Part shown: positions 42,503-51,137 of the stretch, piece by piece
Layout of the letters: each line of letters begins with the position of its first letter
Numbering within the stretch: position 1 is the stretch's first letter
Made by a program: the position numbers and the translations under genes
Source of the DNA: Streptomyces montanisoli
GTDB taxonomy: Bacteria > Actinomycetota > Actinomycetes > Streptomycetales > Streptomycetaceae
Direction of reading: 5' to 3'
Length of the DNA: 54,065 bases
Assembly: GCF_017813245.1 (NCBI RefSeq)
Contig: NZ_JAGIQL010000032.1
Span: 1 to 54,065, forward strand
Notes under the pieces: generated by a model
What the model was told of the DNA's origin: nothing
Seen by the model: the letters and a program-made list of their open reading frames with translations, nothing else
The model's database searches: none

Positions 42503-44098
42503 TCAGACCGTTCCGGCTTCGGGTGCCGCCTCCGCGGGTTCCGGAGCGGCGGATTTCGGGGAGGCGGTTTCCGGGGCGGCGGCCTTGCCCGCCGCGCGTT
42601 CCGATGCCTTCCCGGGCGCGGGCCGGGTGTGGACGTAGAGCCTGCGCCGGTCGCCGATGTCCGTGGCCGCGGCCTCCCGCACCGGCGGCAGCGGCAGCTC
42701 GTAGCGCACGGCGCGGCGGTGGTCGGCCATCTGCCGGTCGGGGTTGTAGACGCGGTTGAACTTCCACAGCATGGAGGCGAAGTTCGTCTGCCCGCGCGCG
42801 AGATTGCCGCCGAGCACGCGCAGCGCGCCGAACGCGGTGCGCAGGCCGAGGTGCTTGCGGTTGATGACGGCCTGGGTGCGCACCAGTTCGCGATAGAAGA
42901 CGTCCAGGGGCAGCGTCGTCGGGACGACGGCGTGCTGGATGTCGAAGAGGCGGTAGTCGCGGGTGGTCAGCCGGCGCGCCTCGGTGTGCCAGATCTCCGT
43001 GCCCGGGTACGGCGTCATCACGGTGAGGTGCACGATCTCCGGCACGGCGAGGGCGAACTCGCGCACGACGCGGAAGCGCTCCTCGTCCCAGGCGGGGTCC
43101 ACGATCAGGTTGATGGCGACGTCGATGCCCAGCGCTCTGGCACGTTCGAGGGCTCGGAAGTTGTCGTCCGGGCTGACGCGCTTGCGGTAGAGGTCGAGCC
43201 CCTCGGCGTCGATGGCCTCCATGCCGAGGAACATGTAGCTCAGGCCGAGCTTCGCCCAGCGCTGGAAGACCTCCTCGTTGCGCAGGAGCACGTCGGCGCG
43301 CGTCTCCAGGTAGTAGCGCTTGCGGATCTTGCGCCGCTCCAGCTCGTCGGCGATGGCGTGGCCGTGCTCGGGGCGGATGAAGGCCACGTCGTCCACGATG
43401 AAGACGTTGGGTTCCTTGATGCTCGCCATCTCGTGGCCGGCCGCCTCGGGCGACGCCTTGCGGTAGCTGCGGCCGTAGAACGTCCAGGCGGAGCAGAAGG
43501 AGCAGTCCCAGGGGCAGCCGCGGGTGAACTCGATGGAGGCGCACGGGTCCAGCTCGCCGATGAAGTACTTGCGGCGGTGGCGCATCAGGTCGCGGGCCGG
43601 CATCGGGCTGTCGATGGAGTGCAGCATGACGGGCGCGGGCCCCCGGCCGTCGGTGGTGACGGCGCCGGGAACGCCCTCCACCCCGCCTCCGTCGCGCAGG
43701 GCCTCCAGCAGTGAGACGACCGCGGGCTCGCCCTCGCCGCGCAGCACGGCGTCGACGGCGCCGCGCGACTGCTCCAGGACGTCGTCCGCGACGAACGAGA
43801 CGCTGTGGCCGCCGAGGAAGACGAAGCAGCCGGGCACCTCGCGCTTGACGGCGTGCGAGATGTCCAGGGCCTCGGGGATGTTGGCGAGGTAGTTCAGGCC
43901 GATGCCGACGGCCTCGGGCTGGAAGGAGCGCACCTCCTGGGCGAGCGCCCGGACGGTGAGGACCTGGAGGTCGACGACGCGGACCTCGTGCCCGGCCTCG
44001 CGGGCGGCGCCCGCGACGCGCTCGAGGCCGAGGGGTTCGAGCCGCAGGAAGATCTCCGAGTACATCAGGGCGCTCGGATGGATGAGAAGCAGGCGCAT
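42503..44098 (-). CDS. hpnR: Hopanoid C-3 methylase-like B12-binding radical SAM protein
   Basis: A 531-residue protein. The N-terminus is a B12-binding Rossmann domain (LLLIHPSALMYSEIFLRLEP...GIGLNYLANIPEALD), then the radical SAM core with CPWDCSFC in EFTRGCPWDCSFCSAWTFYG. PARDLMRHRRKYFIGELDP, YLETRADVLLRNEEVF and DYRLFDIQHAV all match HpnR. HpnR adds the C-3 methyl group to hopanoids. The last ~50 residues are an Ala/Pro/Glu-rich tail beyond the usual domain. ATG 44098 has GAGGTGA upstream. No hopanoid synthesis genes adjoin, so it is a stand-alone locus. Confidence 0.87.
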   Translation of the reverse strand: MRLLLIHPSALMYSEIFLRLEPLGLERVAGAAREAGHEVRVVDLQVLTVRALAQEVRSFQPEAVGIGLNYLANIPEALDISHAVKREVPGCFVFLGGHSVSFVADDVLEQSRGAVDAVLRGEGEPAVVSLLEALRDGGGVEGVPGAVTTDGRGPAPVMLHSIDSPMPARDLMRHRRKYFIGELDPCASIEFTRGCPWDCSFCSAWTFYGRSYRKASPEAAGHEMASIKEPNVFIVDDVAFIRPEHGHAIADELERRKIRKRYYLETRADVLLRNEEVFQRWAKLGLSYMFLGMEAIDAEGLDLYRKRVSPDDNFRALERARALGIDVAINLIVDPAWDEERFRVVREFALAVPEIVHLTVMTPYPGTEIWHTEARRLTTRDYRLFDIQHAVVPTTLPLDVFYRELVRTQAVINRKHLGLRTAFGALRVLGGNLARGQTNFASMLWKFNRVYNPDRQMADHRRAVRYELPLPPVREAAATDIGDRRRLYVHTRPAPGKASERAAGKAAAPETASPKSAAPEPAEAAPEAGTV

Positions 44099-44153
44099 GG
44101 TCACCTCAATGAGTCGGCAGCGATGCCGGTATATCATCCGGAAACATGCCAAA

Positions 44154-44215
44154 CCCGGCATTGCTCCCCGTGTGGCCGAGCAAGGCCGAACCAGGCATTG
44201 CCCCCGAGTGGCCGA
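44154..44215. repeat. Pair of ~25-bp direct repeats upstream of hpnR
   Basis: CC(C/A)GGCATTGC(T)CCCCG(T/A)GTGGCCGA occurs at 44154-44179 and, one base shorter, at 44191-44215. The repeats lie in the 196-bp gap between hpnR and the phosphodiesterase gene and could bind a regulator. No gene is seen in the gap. Confidence 0.45.
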
Positions 44216-44294
44216 CCGCCGCACCGAATAAACCCCGTCGGCGCGCCTGCGAGGGGAGGGGCCGCGGGCCGCCGTGCCCACGCCCCCTCCGCTC

Positions 44295-46496
44295 TCATTG
44301 CTTCCCCACGGGGCGTCCGTTCTCTCCTCGGTCGGCGGGTACGGCGGGTACGGCGGGTACGGCGGGTACTGCGGGCCCGGCGGGGGCCGTCCGGCCGTCG
44401 GCCGCCGGCTGATCCGCGCCCGTGCGCGCCACCGGCAGCGGCACCTGGGGCCCGGTGCACTCGCCCAGCCAGCGCCGCAGCACCCGGTGCACCTGCTCGG
44501 CGCCGACGAGTCCCGTGGTGTCCCCCGCGGGGACCGCCGGGGACAGCGCGCGGGGCGAGATGAGGAAGGCGTGGGACTGCTCGCCGCCGAGTCCGCCGTG
44601 GGAGCCGATCTGCTCCTCGAAGGCGTGCACGCGCCCGGTGTCCGGGTCGTACACCGAGTTGACCATGATGTCCGCCGCGTGCGGGAAGGTGTCGGTGCGC
44701 CGGATCGCGTCCGCGGCGCCGGGGCCGAACCCCGCCAGTGGTCCCCGGCCGTCGGCGAGCCCGGCGAGCGGCACCTCGGCGCCGCCCCGGCCGAGCACCA
44801 GCGCGCCGTGCTCCTCGCTGCGCACCAGCAGGAAGCCGATCCCCGGGTGGTCGGCGAGCGTGCGCAGCAGCGCGGGGTGGCGCCCGTCGATCTGCTCGCG
44901 GCTCATCCGCCCCGGCACGTCGGGGAACGAGACGAGGCCGAGGTTGCCCGATGCCAGCACGACCGGGTCCGTGTCGGCGGCCGCGCCCTCCTCCGTCGTG
45001 CCCTCGCCCACGGGCCTGTGCAGGGCGGTGCGCACGGCGTGGCGTGCGGCATAGCGCGCCTCGGCGCCGCTCCTGGTGCGCTCGGCCCTGCGCGGCACGG
45101 GCAGGCCGCAGCCGGCTCGCACCAGGTCCCTGAGCGTCAGGCCGTACACCGACTCGAAGGTCTCGCCCGCGCTCTGGCCGTGGTCGGAGAGCAGGACGAG
45201 GTGGTAGTCGCGCGGCGCGTAGCCGGCGGTACGCGCGATCGTGGCGACGCACCGGTCGAGCCGGGCGAGCACGCGCAGCGCGTCCCTGCTGCGCGGGCCC
45301 GAGTGGTGGGCGACCTCGTCGTAGGCGACGAAGTCCGCGTAGACGGCGGCCCGGCCCGCGAGGATGTCGTCCATCACGGCCGCGACGACGACGTCGCGCT
45401 CCACGACGGTCGCGAAGGCCCGGATCATCGGGTAGAGCCCGCCGCGGCCGACCCTGGGACGTACGTGGCGCAGCCGGGCACGCGTGGACTGGCAGATCTC
45501 CCGCCCGACCTCGACGGCGAACGACACGGCCGTGCGCACGGCGAACGCGGGGTCGCGGAAGTACGCGAAGTACCCGGCGCGCGAGCGGTTGGAGCGGCCG
45601 CGCCGCGCGGCCATGGACAGTACGAGGGCGAGCTGGTCGGCGCCGCCGCTGAACAGGTTGCCGCGGCTCGCGCCGTCGACGGTGAGCAGCCCGCCGTCGC
45701 CGGTGCGCCGCACGGCGCGGCGCTGCAGCTCGACGGCGCTGGCCGGGCGGTTGCTGACCATCGTCCTGCCGGTGTCCTTCTCGTACCAGCGGAAGGCGGG
45801 CACGTCGTGGTTGGTGCCGTGCAGGATGGCGAGCTGGCTGGCGCCGGTCTGGCTCGACCAGTCGGTGCGCCAGGCGGTGAGCCGGTGCGTGCCTCCCGGG
45901 CCGAGCCACGCGGCGATGTGCGGCAGCAGCCCCGCGGCCAGCGCCTCCACCAGCACCTGGTGGCCGACGCCGTCGAGCTGGACGAAGACGGTGCCGGGCG
46001 GGCCGCCCTCGCCGCAGAGCTCGCCGCTCCTGCGTCTGCGCCGGCCGGCGGCGCGGGAGAGCCTGCGGGGGTACGCGCCCTCGTCGCCCGCGGCGAGCGC
46101 GGTGGAGGTGGCCGAGGCGACCGCCGACATCACCGCCGCGACGACCACGGCCGTCTCGGGGCCCGCATCGCCGCGCCCGTCAGGGATCAGCCCCAGCGCG
46201 ACCAGCAGCAGCGAGCCGTTGAGGAAGAAGACGAGCAGGCCCAGCAGGAGAGCGGGCACCAGCAGCAGCGCCCGCACGAGCAGCGGCCACACCAGGGCGC
46301 TGAGCAGCCCGAACGCGCCCGCGCCCCAGGCGGCGGTCATCGCGGTCCTGGTGGCGCTGTCGCCGTCGGACGACTGGAGCCTGAAGTCGGGCAGGATCCC
46401 GGCGAGCGCGAGCATCGTGAGCGTGGACACGGCCCATACCGTGACGACGCGCAGCAGCGCCCTGCCCGCCGTACGCCATCGGCCTCGCTGCGCCAC
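44295..46496 (-). CDS. Membrane-anchored alkaline-phosphatase-superfamily phosphodiesterase
   Basis: A 733-residue protein. The N-terminus (to ~residue 140) has about four hydrophobic segments (LLRVVTVWAVSTLTMLALAG, AFGLLSALVWPLLVRALLLV, LLGLLVFFLNGSLLLVALGL). From ~170 there is an alkaline-phosphatase/nucleotide-pyrophosphatase-type domain: FVQLDGVGHQVLVEALAAG (metal Asp), TGASQLAILHG (nucleophile Ser/Thr region), VAYDEVAHHSGP and LLSDHGQS (metal ligands), and IGSHGGLGGEQSHAFL. The GTG at 46496 follows GGAGG. The C-terminal tail contains repeated Val-Pro-Ala. It probably cleaves a phosphodiester in lipid, teichoic acid or nucleotide at the outer membrane face; the substrate is unknown. Confidence 0.85.
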   Translation of the reverse strand: MAQRGRWRTAGRALLRVVTVWAVSTLTMLALAGILPDFRLQSSDGDSATRTAMTAAWGAGAFGLLSALVWPLLVRALLLVPALLLGLLVFFLNGSLLLVALGLIPDGRGDAGPETAVVVAAVMSAVASATSTALAAGDEGAYPRRLSRAAGRRRRRSGELCGEGGPPGTVFVQLDGVGHQVLVEALAAGLLPHIAAWLGPGGTHRLTAWRTDWSSQTGASQLAILHGTNHDVPAFRWYEKDTGRTMVSNRPASAVELQRRAVRRTGDGGLLTVDGASRGNLFSGGADQLALVLSMAARRGRSNRSRAGYFAYFRDPAFAVRTAVSFAVEVGREICQSTRARLRHVRPRVGRGGLYPMIRAFATVVERDVVVAAVMDDILAGRAAVYADFVAYDEVAHHSGPRSRDALRVLARLDRCVATIARTAGYAPRDYHLVLLSDHGQSAGETFESVYGLTLRDLVRAGCGLPVPRRAERTRSGAEARYAARHAVRTALHRPVGEGTTEEGAAADTDPVVLASGNLGLVSFPDVPGRMSREQIDGRHPALLRTLADHPGIGFLLVRSEEHGALVLGRGGAEVPLAGLADGRGPLAGFGPGAADAIRRTDTFPHAADIMVNSVYDPDTGRVHAFEEQIGSHGGLGGEQSHAFLISPRALSPAVPAGDTTGLVGAEQVHRVLRRWLGECTGPQVPLPVARTGADQPAADGRTAPAGPAVPAVPAVPAVPADRGENGRPVGKQ
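44334..44369. repeat. Four tandem 9-bp repeats (GGCGGGTAC) in the phosphodiesterase gene
   Basis: Exact 9-bp units lie at 44334, 44343, 44352 and 44361, coding the Val-Pro-Ala repeat in the C-terminal tail. In-frame copy-number change is possible. Confidence 0.85.
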
Positions 46497-46618
46497 GGCC
46501 CGTGCACCTCCGTCCGGCCCACGGCTGCTCCGACGGGCTCGGCCCCAGGGTGACACAGCGGCCTCGTACGCTGAGGGCCACGTCCGCCGTGCCCGCACAG
46601 AAGAAGCCGAGGTCGCCC

Positions 46619-47410
46619 GTGGGAGCCGTCATCACCTGGTGGGGTCATGCCACCTGCACGGTCGAGGACTCGGGGGTGCGGCTGCTGACCGACCCGCTGT
46701 TCGTGCGCCGCTTCGCCCACCTGCGGCGCAGGCAGGGCGCGCTGCCGACGGCGGACGCGGCGGTGGCCGACGCGGTGCTCATCTCTCACCTGCACTCCGA
46801 CCACCTGCACGTGCGCTCCCTCGCCCGGCTCAGCCCCGGCACGCTGCTGGTGGTGCCGCGTGGCGCCGTGCGCTCCGTGCCCGCGCTGCGGCGGCTGGAC
46901 GCCCGCAGGAACCCGCGCGGTCTGCGCATCAGGGAGGTGGCGCCGGGCGACGAGGTGGCGGTCGGTCCCGTGCGGGTGCGGGTGGTACCCGCGCACCACG
47001 ACGGCAGGCGGCTGCCGGTGGGCCCGCACCTCTCCCCCGCCCTCGGCTACGTGATCAGCGGGCAGTCGCGCACGTACTTCGCGGGCGACACGGGGCTGTT
47101 CGACGGCATGGCCGAGGCGGTCGGCCTCGTGGACGTGGCGCTGCTTCCGGTCGGCGGCTGGGGGCCAGGACTCGGCTCCGACCACCTCGACCCGGTGCGC
47201 GCCGCGCAGGCGCTGGCCCGGCTGGCCCCCGCCGACGCGGTGCCCGTGCACTACGGCACGTACTGGCCGATCGGCTTCGACGGCGTGCGCCCGCACGAGT
47301 TCCACACGCCGGGCACCGAGTTCGTGCGCGAGGCGGAGCTCGCCGCACCCGGCGTCACGGTGCACCTGCTGCACCACGGCGAGAGCGCGCGGACGCGGGT
47401 GGCGCCATGA
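46619..47410 (+). CDS. Metallo-beta-lactamase-fold hydrolase (UlaG-like)
   Basis: A 263-residue protein with the MBL metal ligand sets: WWGHATCTVE at the N-terminus, ISHLHSDHLH (HxHxDH), VPAHHDGRRL, YFAGDTGL and a final HYGTYWPIG. These group it with UlaG/NAPE-PLD-like hydrolases. GTG 46619 has GAGG upstream. It overlaps the DedA gene by ATGA, so they are coupled. A phosphodiester or lipid substrate is plausible given the neighbours but not shown. Confidence 0.9.
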   Translation: MGAVITWWGHATCTVEDSGVRLLTDPLFVRRFAHLRRRQGALPTADAAVADAVLISHLHSDHLHVRSLARLSPGTLLVVPRGAVRSVPALRRLDARRNPRGLRIREVAPGDEVAVGPVRVRVVPAHHDGRRLPVGPHLSPALGYVISGQSRTYFAGDTGLFDGMAEAVGLVDVALLPVGGWGPGLGSDHLDPVRAAQALARLAPADAVPVHYGTYWPIGFDGVRPHEFHTPGTEFVREAELAAPGVTVHLLHHGESARTRVAP

Positions 47411-48108
47411 GCACCGGCCAGCTGCTGGCGCACGCCCTCACGGTCGCGCCGCGGATACCCGGCGAGTCGACGCAGCAAGCGGTCGGCTACCCCTCCGTGT
47501 TCCTCCTGGTGGCGCTGGGAGCCCTGGTGCCGGTGGTGCCGACGGGCGCGGTGGTCAGCTCGGCGGCGGTGGTGGCGTTCCATCAGTCGGATCCGCTCGG
47601 CATGCTCTATACGTTCCTGGTGGCGTCGGCCGCCGCGTTCCTCGGCGACATGGCGCTGTACTGGCTGGGCCGGCGCGGGGTCGGCTCGAAGAACGGCTCC
47701 AAATGGCTGGCGAAGCTGCGCGACCACGCGCCGCCCGACAAGCTCGCCCAGGCGCAGGAGAAGCTCGCCGACCACGGCGTGGCGGTGCTGGTCCTGTCGC
47801 GCCTGGTGCCCGCCGGGCGGATCCCGGTGATGCTGGCGTGCCTGCTGGCGAAGTGGCCGATGCGCTCGTTCGCGCGCGGCGACGTCTGGGCGTGCCTGAC
47901 CTGGGCGGCGACGTACCAGCTCATCGGCATCCTGGGCGGCTCGCTGTTCCCGCGCCCCTGGCAGGGCGTGGCCACCGCGGTGGGCCTCACCGTGGTGTTC
48001 GCCGCCGCACCGGCGCTCTGGCGCAGGGTGCGGCCGTCCACGGCGCCTTCCGCAGGCACGGGCGGGGCGGCGGACACCCGGGAGGAGGGCAGGGGCCGGC
48101 GCGCCTGA
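47407..48108 (+). CDS. DedA/VTT-family membrane protein
   Basis: A 233-residue protein with the SNARE-associated (VTT) core: GALVPVVPTGAVVSSAAVVAF, ASAAAFLGDMALYWLGRRGV, VLVLSRLVPAGRIPVMLACL (R/G motif) and a C-terminal hydrophobic GVATAVGLTVVFAAAPALW. DedA proteins move lipids such as undecaprenyl phosphate or phospholipids across the membrane. The ATG overlaps the stop of the MBL gene. It ends 24 bp from a convergent MBL gene. Confidence 0.9.
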   Translation: MSTGQLLAHALTVAPRIPGESTQQAVGYPSVFLLVALGALVPVVPTGAVVSSAAVVAFHQSDPLGMLYTFLVASAAAFLGDMALYWLGRRGVGSKNGSKWLAKLRDHAPPDKLAQAQEKLADHGVAVLVLSRLVPAGRIPVMLACLLAKWPMRSFARGDVWACLTWAATYQLIGILGGSLFPRPWQGVATAVGLTVVFAAAPALWRRVRPSTAPSAGTGGAADTREEGRGRRA

Positions 48109-48132
48109 GGCCCCTGACGTGCGTGCGGCGGC

Positions 48133-49215
48133 TCAGGCCGCCCGGGCGGTGGGCCTGACGGTGAGGACGCGAGACGCGCCGATCGGCAGGTCCCAGAGCT
48201 CGTCGCGCGGGCGGCCGGTGCGCTCCCAGGCCGCGCGCACGCGCGTCAGGGGTTCGAGCACGGGCTCGGAGGAGAGGACGAAGGTGGCCCAGTGCATGGG
48301 GGCCATGCGCGCCGCGCCGAGGTCCTGGCAGGCCTGGACCGCCTCTTCCGGGTCCATGTGCTCGGCGCGCAGCCACCAGCGCGGCTCGTAGGCGCCGATG
48401 GGCAGCAGTGCCACGTCGATGCCGGGGTGGCGGCGGCCGATCTGGGCGAACCAGTCGCCGTACCCGGAGTCGCCCGCGAAGTGGACGCGGGCCCCGTCGG
48501 AGTCGCTGATCACCCAGCCGCCCCACAGGCTGCGGCAGGTGTCGGTCAGGGAACGCTTGGACCAGTGGTGCGCGGGGACGAAGTCGAACCGCACGGTCCT
48601 GCCGCCGGCGCCGCGCAGCTCGGCGCCCTCCCACCAGTCGAGCTCGGTGACGCGGGCGAACCGGCGCCGCCTGCACCAGCGGCCGAGCCCCGCGGGCACG
48701 AACAGCGGGGTGTGGCGCGGCAGGCGCCGCAGGGTGGGCGTGTCGAGGTGGTCGTAGTGGTTGTGGCTGATGACGACGGCGTCGATGGGCGGCAGGTCCT
48801 CCCAGCGGACGCCGACGGGCGTGACGCGGGCGGGCGTGGCGAGGATGCGCCGCGACCAGACGGGGTCGGTGAGGATCGTGAGCCCGGCTATGCGCACGAT
48901 CCAGCTGGCGTGGCCGGCCCACGTGACGGAGAGGTCGCCGGCGCCCGTGGGGGGCAGCGGGGCAGGGGCGAACGGCAGGCGCGGGATGTCGCGCAGGCCG
49001 TCGCGGCCCGGGCGCACTGCCCCGTCCCTGACGAAACGGGCGTACTGCACGACGCCGGGGAGCGGGGCGGTGAGCCGGTCGGCGAAGGATCTGGGCCAGT
49101 GGCGGCGGTGCTCGCCGATCGGGCGCGGGGCCGGCGGCCGCTCTCCCGTGCGTACCGCGGCGTCCCCGACCGCGTGGCGGGGGCGCTGTTCGTGCCGGTG
49201 GGTCGTCTCCTTCAC
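48133..49215 (-). CDS. Metallo-beta-lactamase-fold hydrolase, NAPE-PLD-like
   Basis: A 360-residue protein with VTWAGHASWIVRIAGLTILTDPVWSRR, ISHNHYDHLD (HxHxDH), VPAHHWSKRS, HFAGDSGYGDWF and APMHWATF, typical of the N-acyl-phosphatidylethanolamine phospholipase D-like MBL group. GTG 49215 is preceded by GGAG. The N-terminal ~60 residues are basic and may precede a small helical domain. Catalyses hydrolysis of phosphodiester-type lipids or related compounds (family knowledge); substrate unknown. Confidence 0.88.
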   Translation of the reverse strand: MKETTHRHEQRPRHAVGDAAVRTGERPPAPRPIGEHRRHWPRSFADRLTAPLPGVVQYARFVRDGAVRPGRDGLRDIPRLPFAPAPLPPTGAGDLSVTWAGHASWIVRIAGLTILTDPVWSRRILATPARVTPVGVRWEDLPPIDAVVISHNHYDHLDTPTLRRLPRHTPLFVPAGLGRWCRRRRFARVTELDWWEGAELRGAGGRTVRFDFVPAHHWSKRSLTDTCRSLWGGWVISDSDGARVHFAGDSGYGDWFAQIGRRHPGIDVALLPIGAYEPRWWLRAEHMDPEEAVQACQDLGAARMAPMHWATFVLSSEPVLEPLTRVRAAWERTGRPRDELWDLPIGASRVLTVRPTARAA

Positions 49216-49547
49216 GAGGACTCCGTTCCGTGCGGTCGTTCTGGCCGTCGCGCCACGGCGGGCGGCGGGGCGGCGGCCGGTGTGCTCAGCGGCGGGGCCG
49301 CATGCGGCGGTTTCGGCCGGTCCCCGTGGTGTCGGACTCCGGACGCCCGCGCGGGGTTGACCCGGGCCGTGGCCCGCGACCGCCCGCCATCGCCCCGCCA
49401 TTGAGGCCATATGACCTTTATATAGAGATTCGGTATGACCTGCTCCTCGGAAAGTCCCACCGGGTTGCGCCCCGCTTCCCTGCTACCCACGTGGCGCCCC
49501 CGGTGCACGCCGGGCTACCCGGCCGTGCTCGGGGTAGACGGACGCCC
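49216..49547. other. Divergent intergenic region with an AT-rich core
   Basis: 332 bp between the NAPE-PLD-like gene (leftward) and the PAP2-kinase gene (rightward). Around 49408-49440 lies an unusually AT-rich segment with CATATGACC and GGTATGACC as a direct repeat, and TTATATAGAG. This is the likely promoter region. No gene recognised. Confidence 0.4.
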
Positions 49548-51032
49548 ATGGCAGACACTTCACGGCTCGCGAGCCTGCTCGCGGATGCGGACAGGCGAGT
49601 CTTCCGGTTCGCCGCCACGCGGCACTGGCCCGGCGCCGAGCCGGTCCTGCCGCGGCTGAGCACGGCGGCCAACCACGGGCTGCTGTGGCTCGGCGCGGCG
49701 GCCGGCATCGCGGCACTGGGCAGCGGGGCGCGCTCGCGCAGGGCGGCCGCGCGCGGGCTCGCGTCACTCACGCTCGCCTCGGCGACGGTCAACACGGTGA
49801 TCAAGCACGCGGCGCGGCGCGAGCGGCCGGGACTCGACCAGGTGCCGGTGATACGCAGGCTGAGCCGGCAGCCCGTGACGACGTCGTTCCCCTCGGGGCA
49901 CGCGGCGTCGGCCGCGGCCTTCGCGGCAGGCGTGGCACTGGAGTCCAAGGGGTGGGGCGCGGTGGTGGCGCCGGTGGCCGCGTCCGTCGCGTTCTCCCGG
50001 ATCTACACGGGCGTGCACTACCCGAGCGACGTGGTGGCGGGCGCCGCGCTCGGCGTGGGCGCCGCGCTCGCCGTGCGCGGCCTCGTGCCGACGCGCTCCC
50101 AGATGCCCTCGCCCGGCAGGCCGTTCGCACAGGCGCCGCGGCTGCCGGGCGGCGAGGGCGTGGTGGTCGTGGTGAACCGGTCGTCGGGGTCGTCGGAGCT
50201 GGCGTCGCTGGTGGCGGACGCGCTGCCGCGTGCGGAGCTCGTCGAGTGCGCGCCCGAGGAGGTGGACGGGGAGCTGGAGAAGGCGGCGGGCCGCTGCCGT
50301 GCGCTCGGCGTGCTCGGCGGCGACGGCACCGTCAACCGAGCGGCAGCGGTCGCCGTGCGGCACCGGGTGCCGCTCGCGGTGTTCCCCGGCGGCACGCTCA
50401 ACCACTTCGCGTACGACCTGGGCATAGAGTCGCCGCACGACACGTGCCGTGCGCTGGCGGAGGGTGACGCGGTACGGGTGGACCTCGGACGCTTCACGCC
50501 GGGTCCCGGCGGCGCGGCGCACGGCTACTTCCTCAACACGTTCAGCCTGGGCGTCTACCCGGAGCTGGTGCGGGTGCGCGAGCGCTGGGCGCCGCGCATC
50601 GGCGGCTGGCCCGCCGGCGTGCTCGCAGCGCTGGAGACGCTGCGGGGCGCGCACCAGCTGCGGGCCGAGTTCGAGGGCGAGCACCGGTCGCTGTGGCTGC
50701 TGTTCGCGGGGAACAACATCTACCAGCGGATGGGGCCGACGCCCGGGCGCAGGCACGACCTGGCCGACGGGCTGCTCGACGTGCGGATCGTGCACGGCGG
50801 GCGGCTGCCGGGCCTCAGGCTGCTCGCGGCGGCGCTGTCCGGGCCGCTGAGCAAGTCGCCCGTGCACGCGGCGGAGCGGATGCGGCGGGTGCGGATCGGC
50901 GGGCTCGCGCCCGGCACGTCCCTGGCGTACGACGGCGAGGTGGCCGCGGCGCCGGAGGAGCTGGTGCTCGACAAGGCGGTGGAGGCGCTGACGGTCTACC
51001 GTCCGCAGGTCCTGGCGGCGTCCGCCTTCTAG
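49548..51032 (+). CDS. PAP2 phosphatase-diacylglycerol kinase fusion
   Basis: A 494-residue fusion. Residues 1-~190 are a PAP2-type lipid phosphatase with the three motifs KHAARRERP, FPSGHA and SRIYTGVHYPSD, and hydrophobic helices. From ~200 comes a DAG/sphingosine-kinase catalytic domain (GVVVVVNRSSGSSELASL, VLGGDGTVNRAAAVA, FPGGTLNHFAYDLGI, LADGLLDVRIVHGG). It may switch between phosphatidate and diacylglycerol, tuning lipid pools. ATG 49548 has no strong ribosome-binding site; the longer frame is not conserved. Such fusions are known in actinobacteria. Confidence 0.9.
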   Translation: MADTSRLASLLADADRRVFRFAATRHWPGAEPVLPRLSTAANHGLLWLGAAAGIAALGSGARSRRAAARGLASLTLASATVNTVIKHAARRERPGLDQVPVIRRLSRQPVTTSFPSGHAASAAAFAAGVALESKGWGAVVAPVAASVAFSRIYTGVHYPSDVVAGAALGVGAALAVRGLVPTRSQMPSPGRPFAQAPRLPGGEGVVVVVNRSSGSSELASLVADALPRAELVECAPEEVDGELEKAAGRCRALGVLGGDGTVNRAAAVAVRHRVPLAVFPGGTLNHFAYDLGIESPHDTCRALAEGDAVRVDLGRFTPGPGGAAHGYFLNTFSLGVYPELVRVRERWAPRIGGWPAGVLAALETLRGAHQLRAEFEGEHRSLWLLFAGNNIYQRMGPTPGRRHDLADGLLDVRIVHGGRLPGLRLLAAALSGPLSKSPVHAAERMRRVRIGGLAPGTSLAYDGEVAAAPEELVLDKAVEALTVYRPQVLAASAF

Positions 51033-51137
51033 GGCGTCCGCACTTTGGTGTCCGCATTTTGAAACGTTCTGTCTCGCCATCCAGAACGGCCCTACGGTGG
51101 CAGCATCACGCGACCGCGCGACAAGGGGAGCTGTCCG

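Noticed and set aside
45484..48108. Long plus-strand frame starting inside the phosphodiesterase gene and ending with DedA
   Set aside because: Only the final 233 codons (from 47407) match a family; the rest is antisense to the phosphodiesterase or out of frame with the MBL gene.
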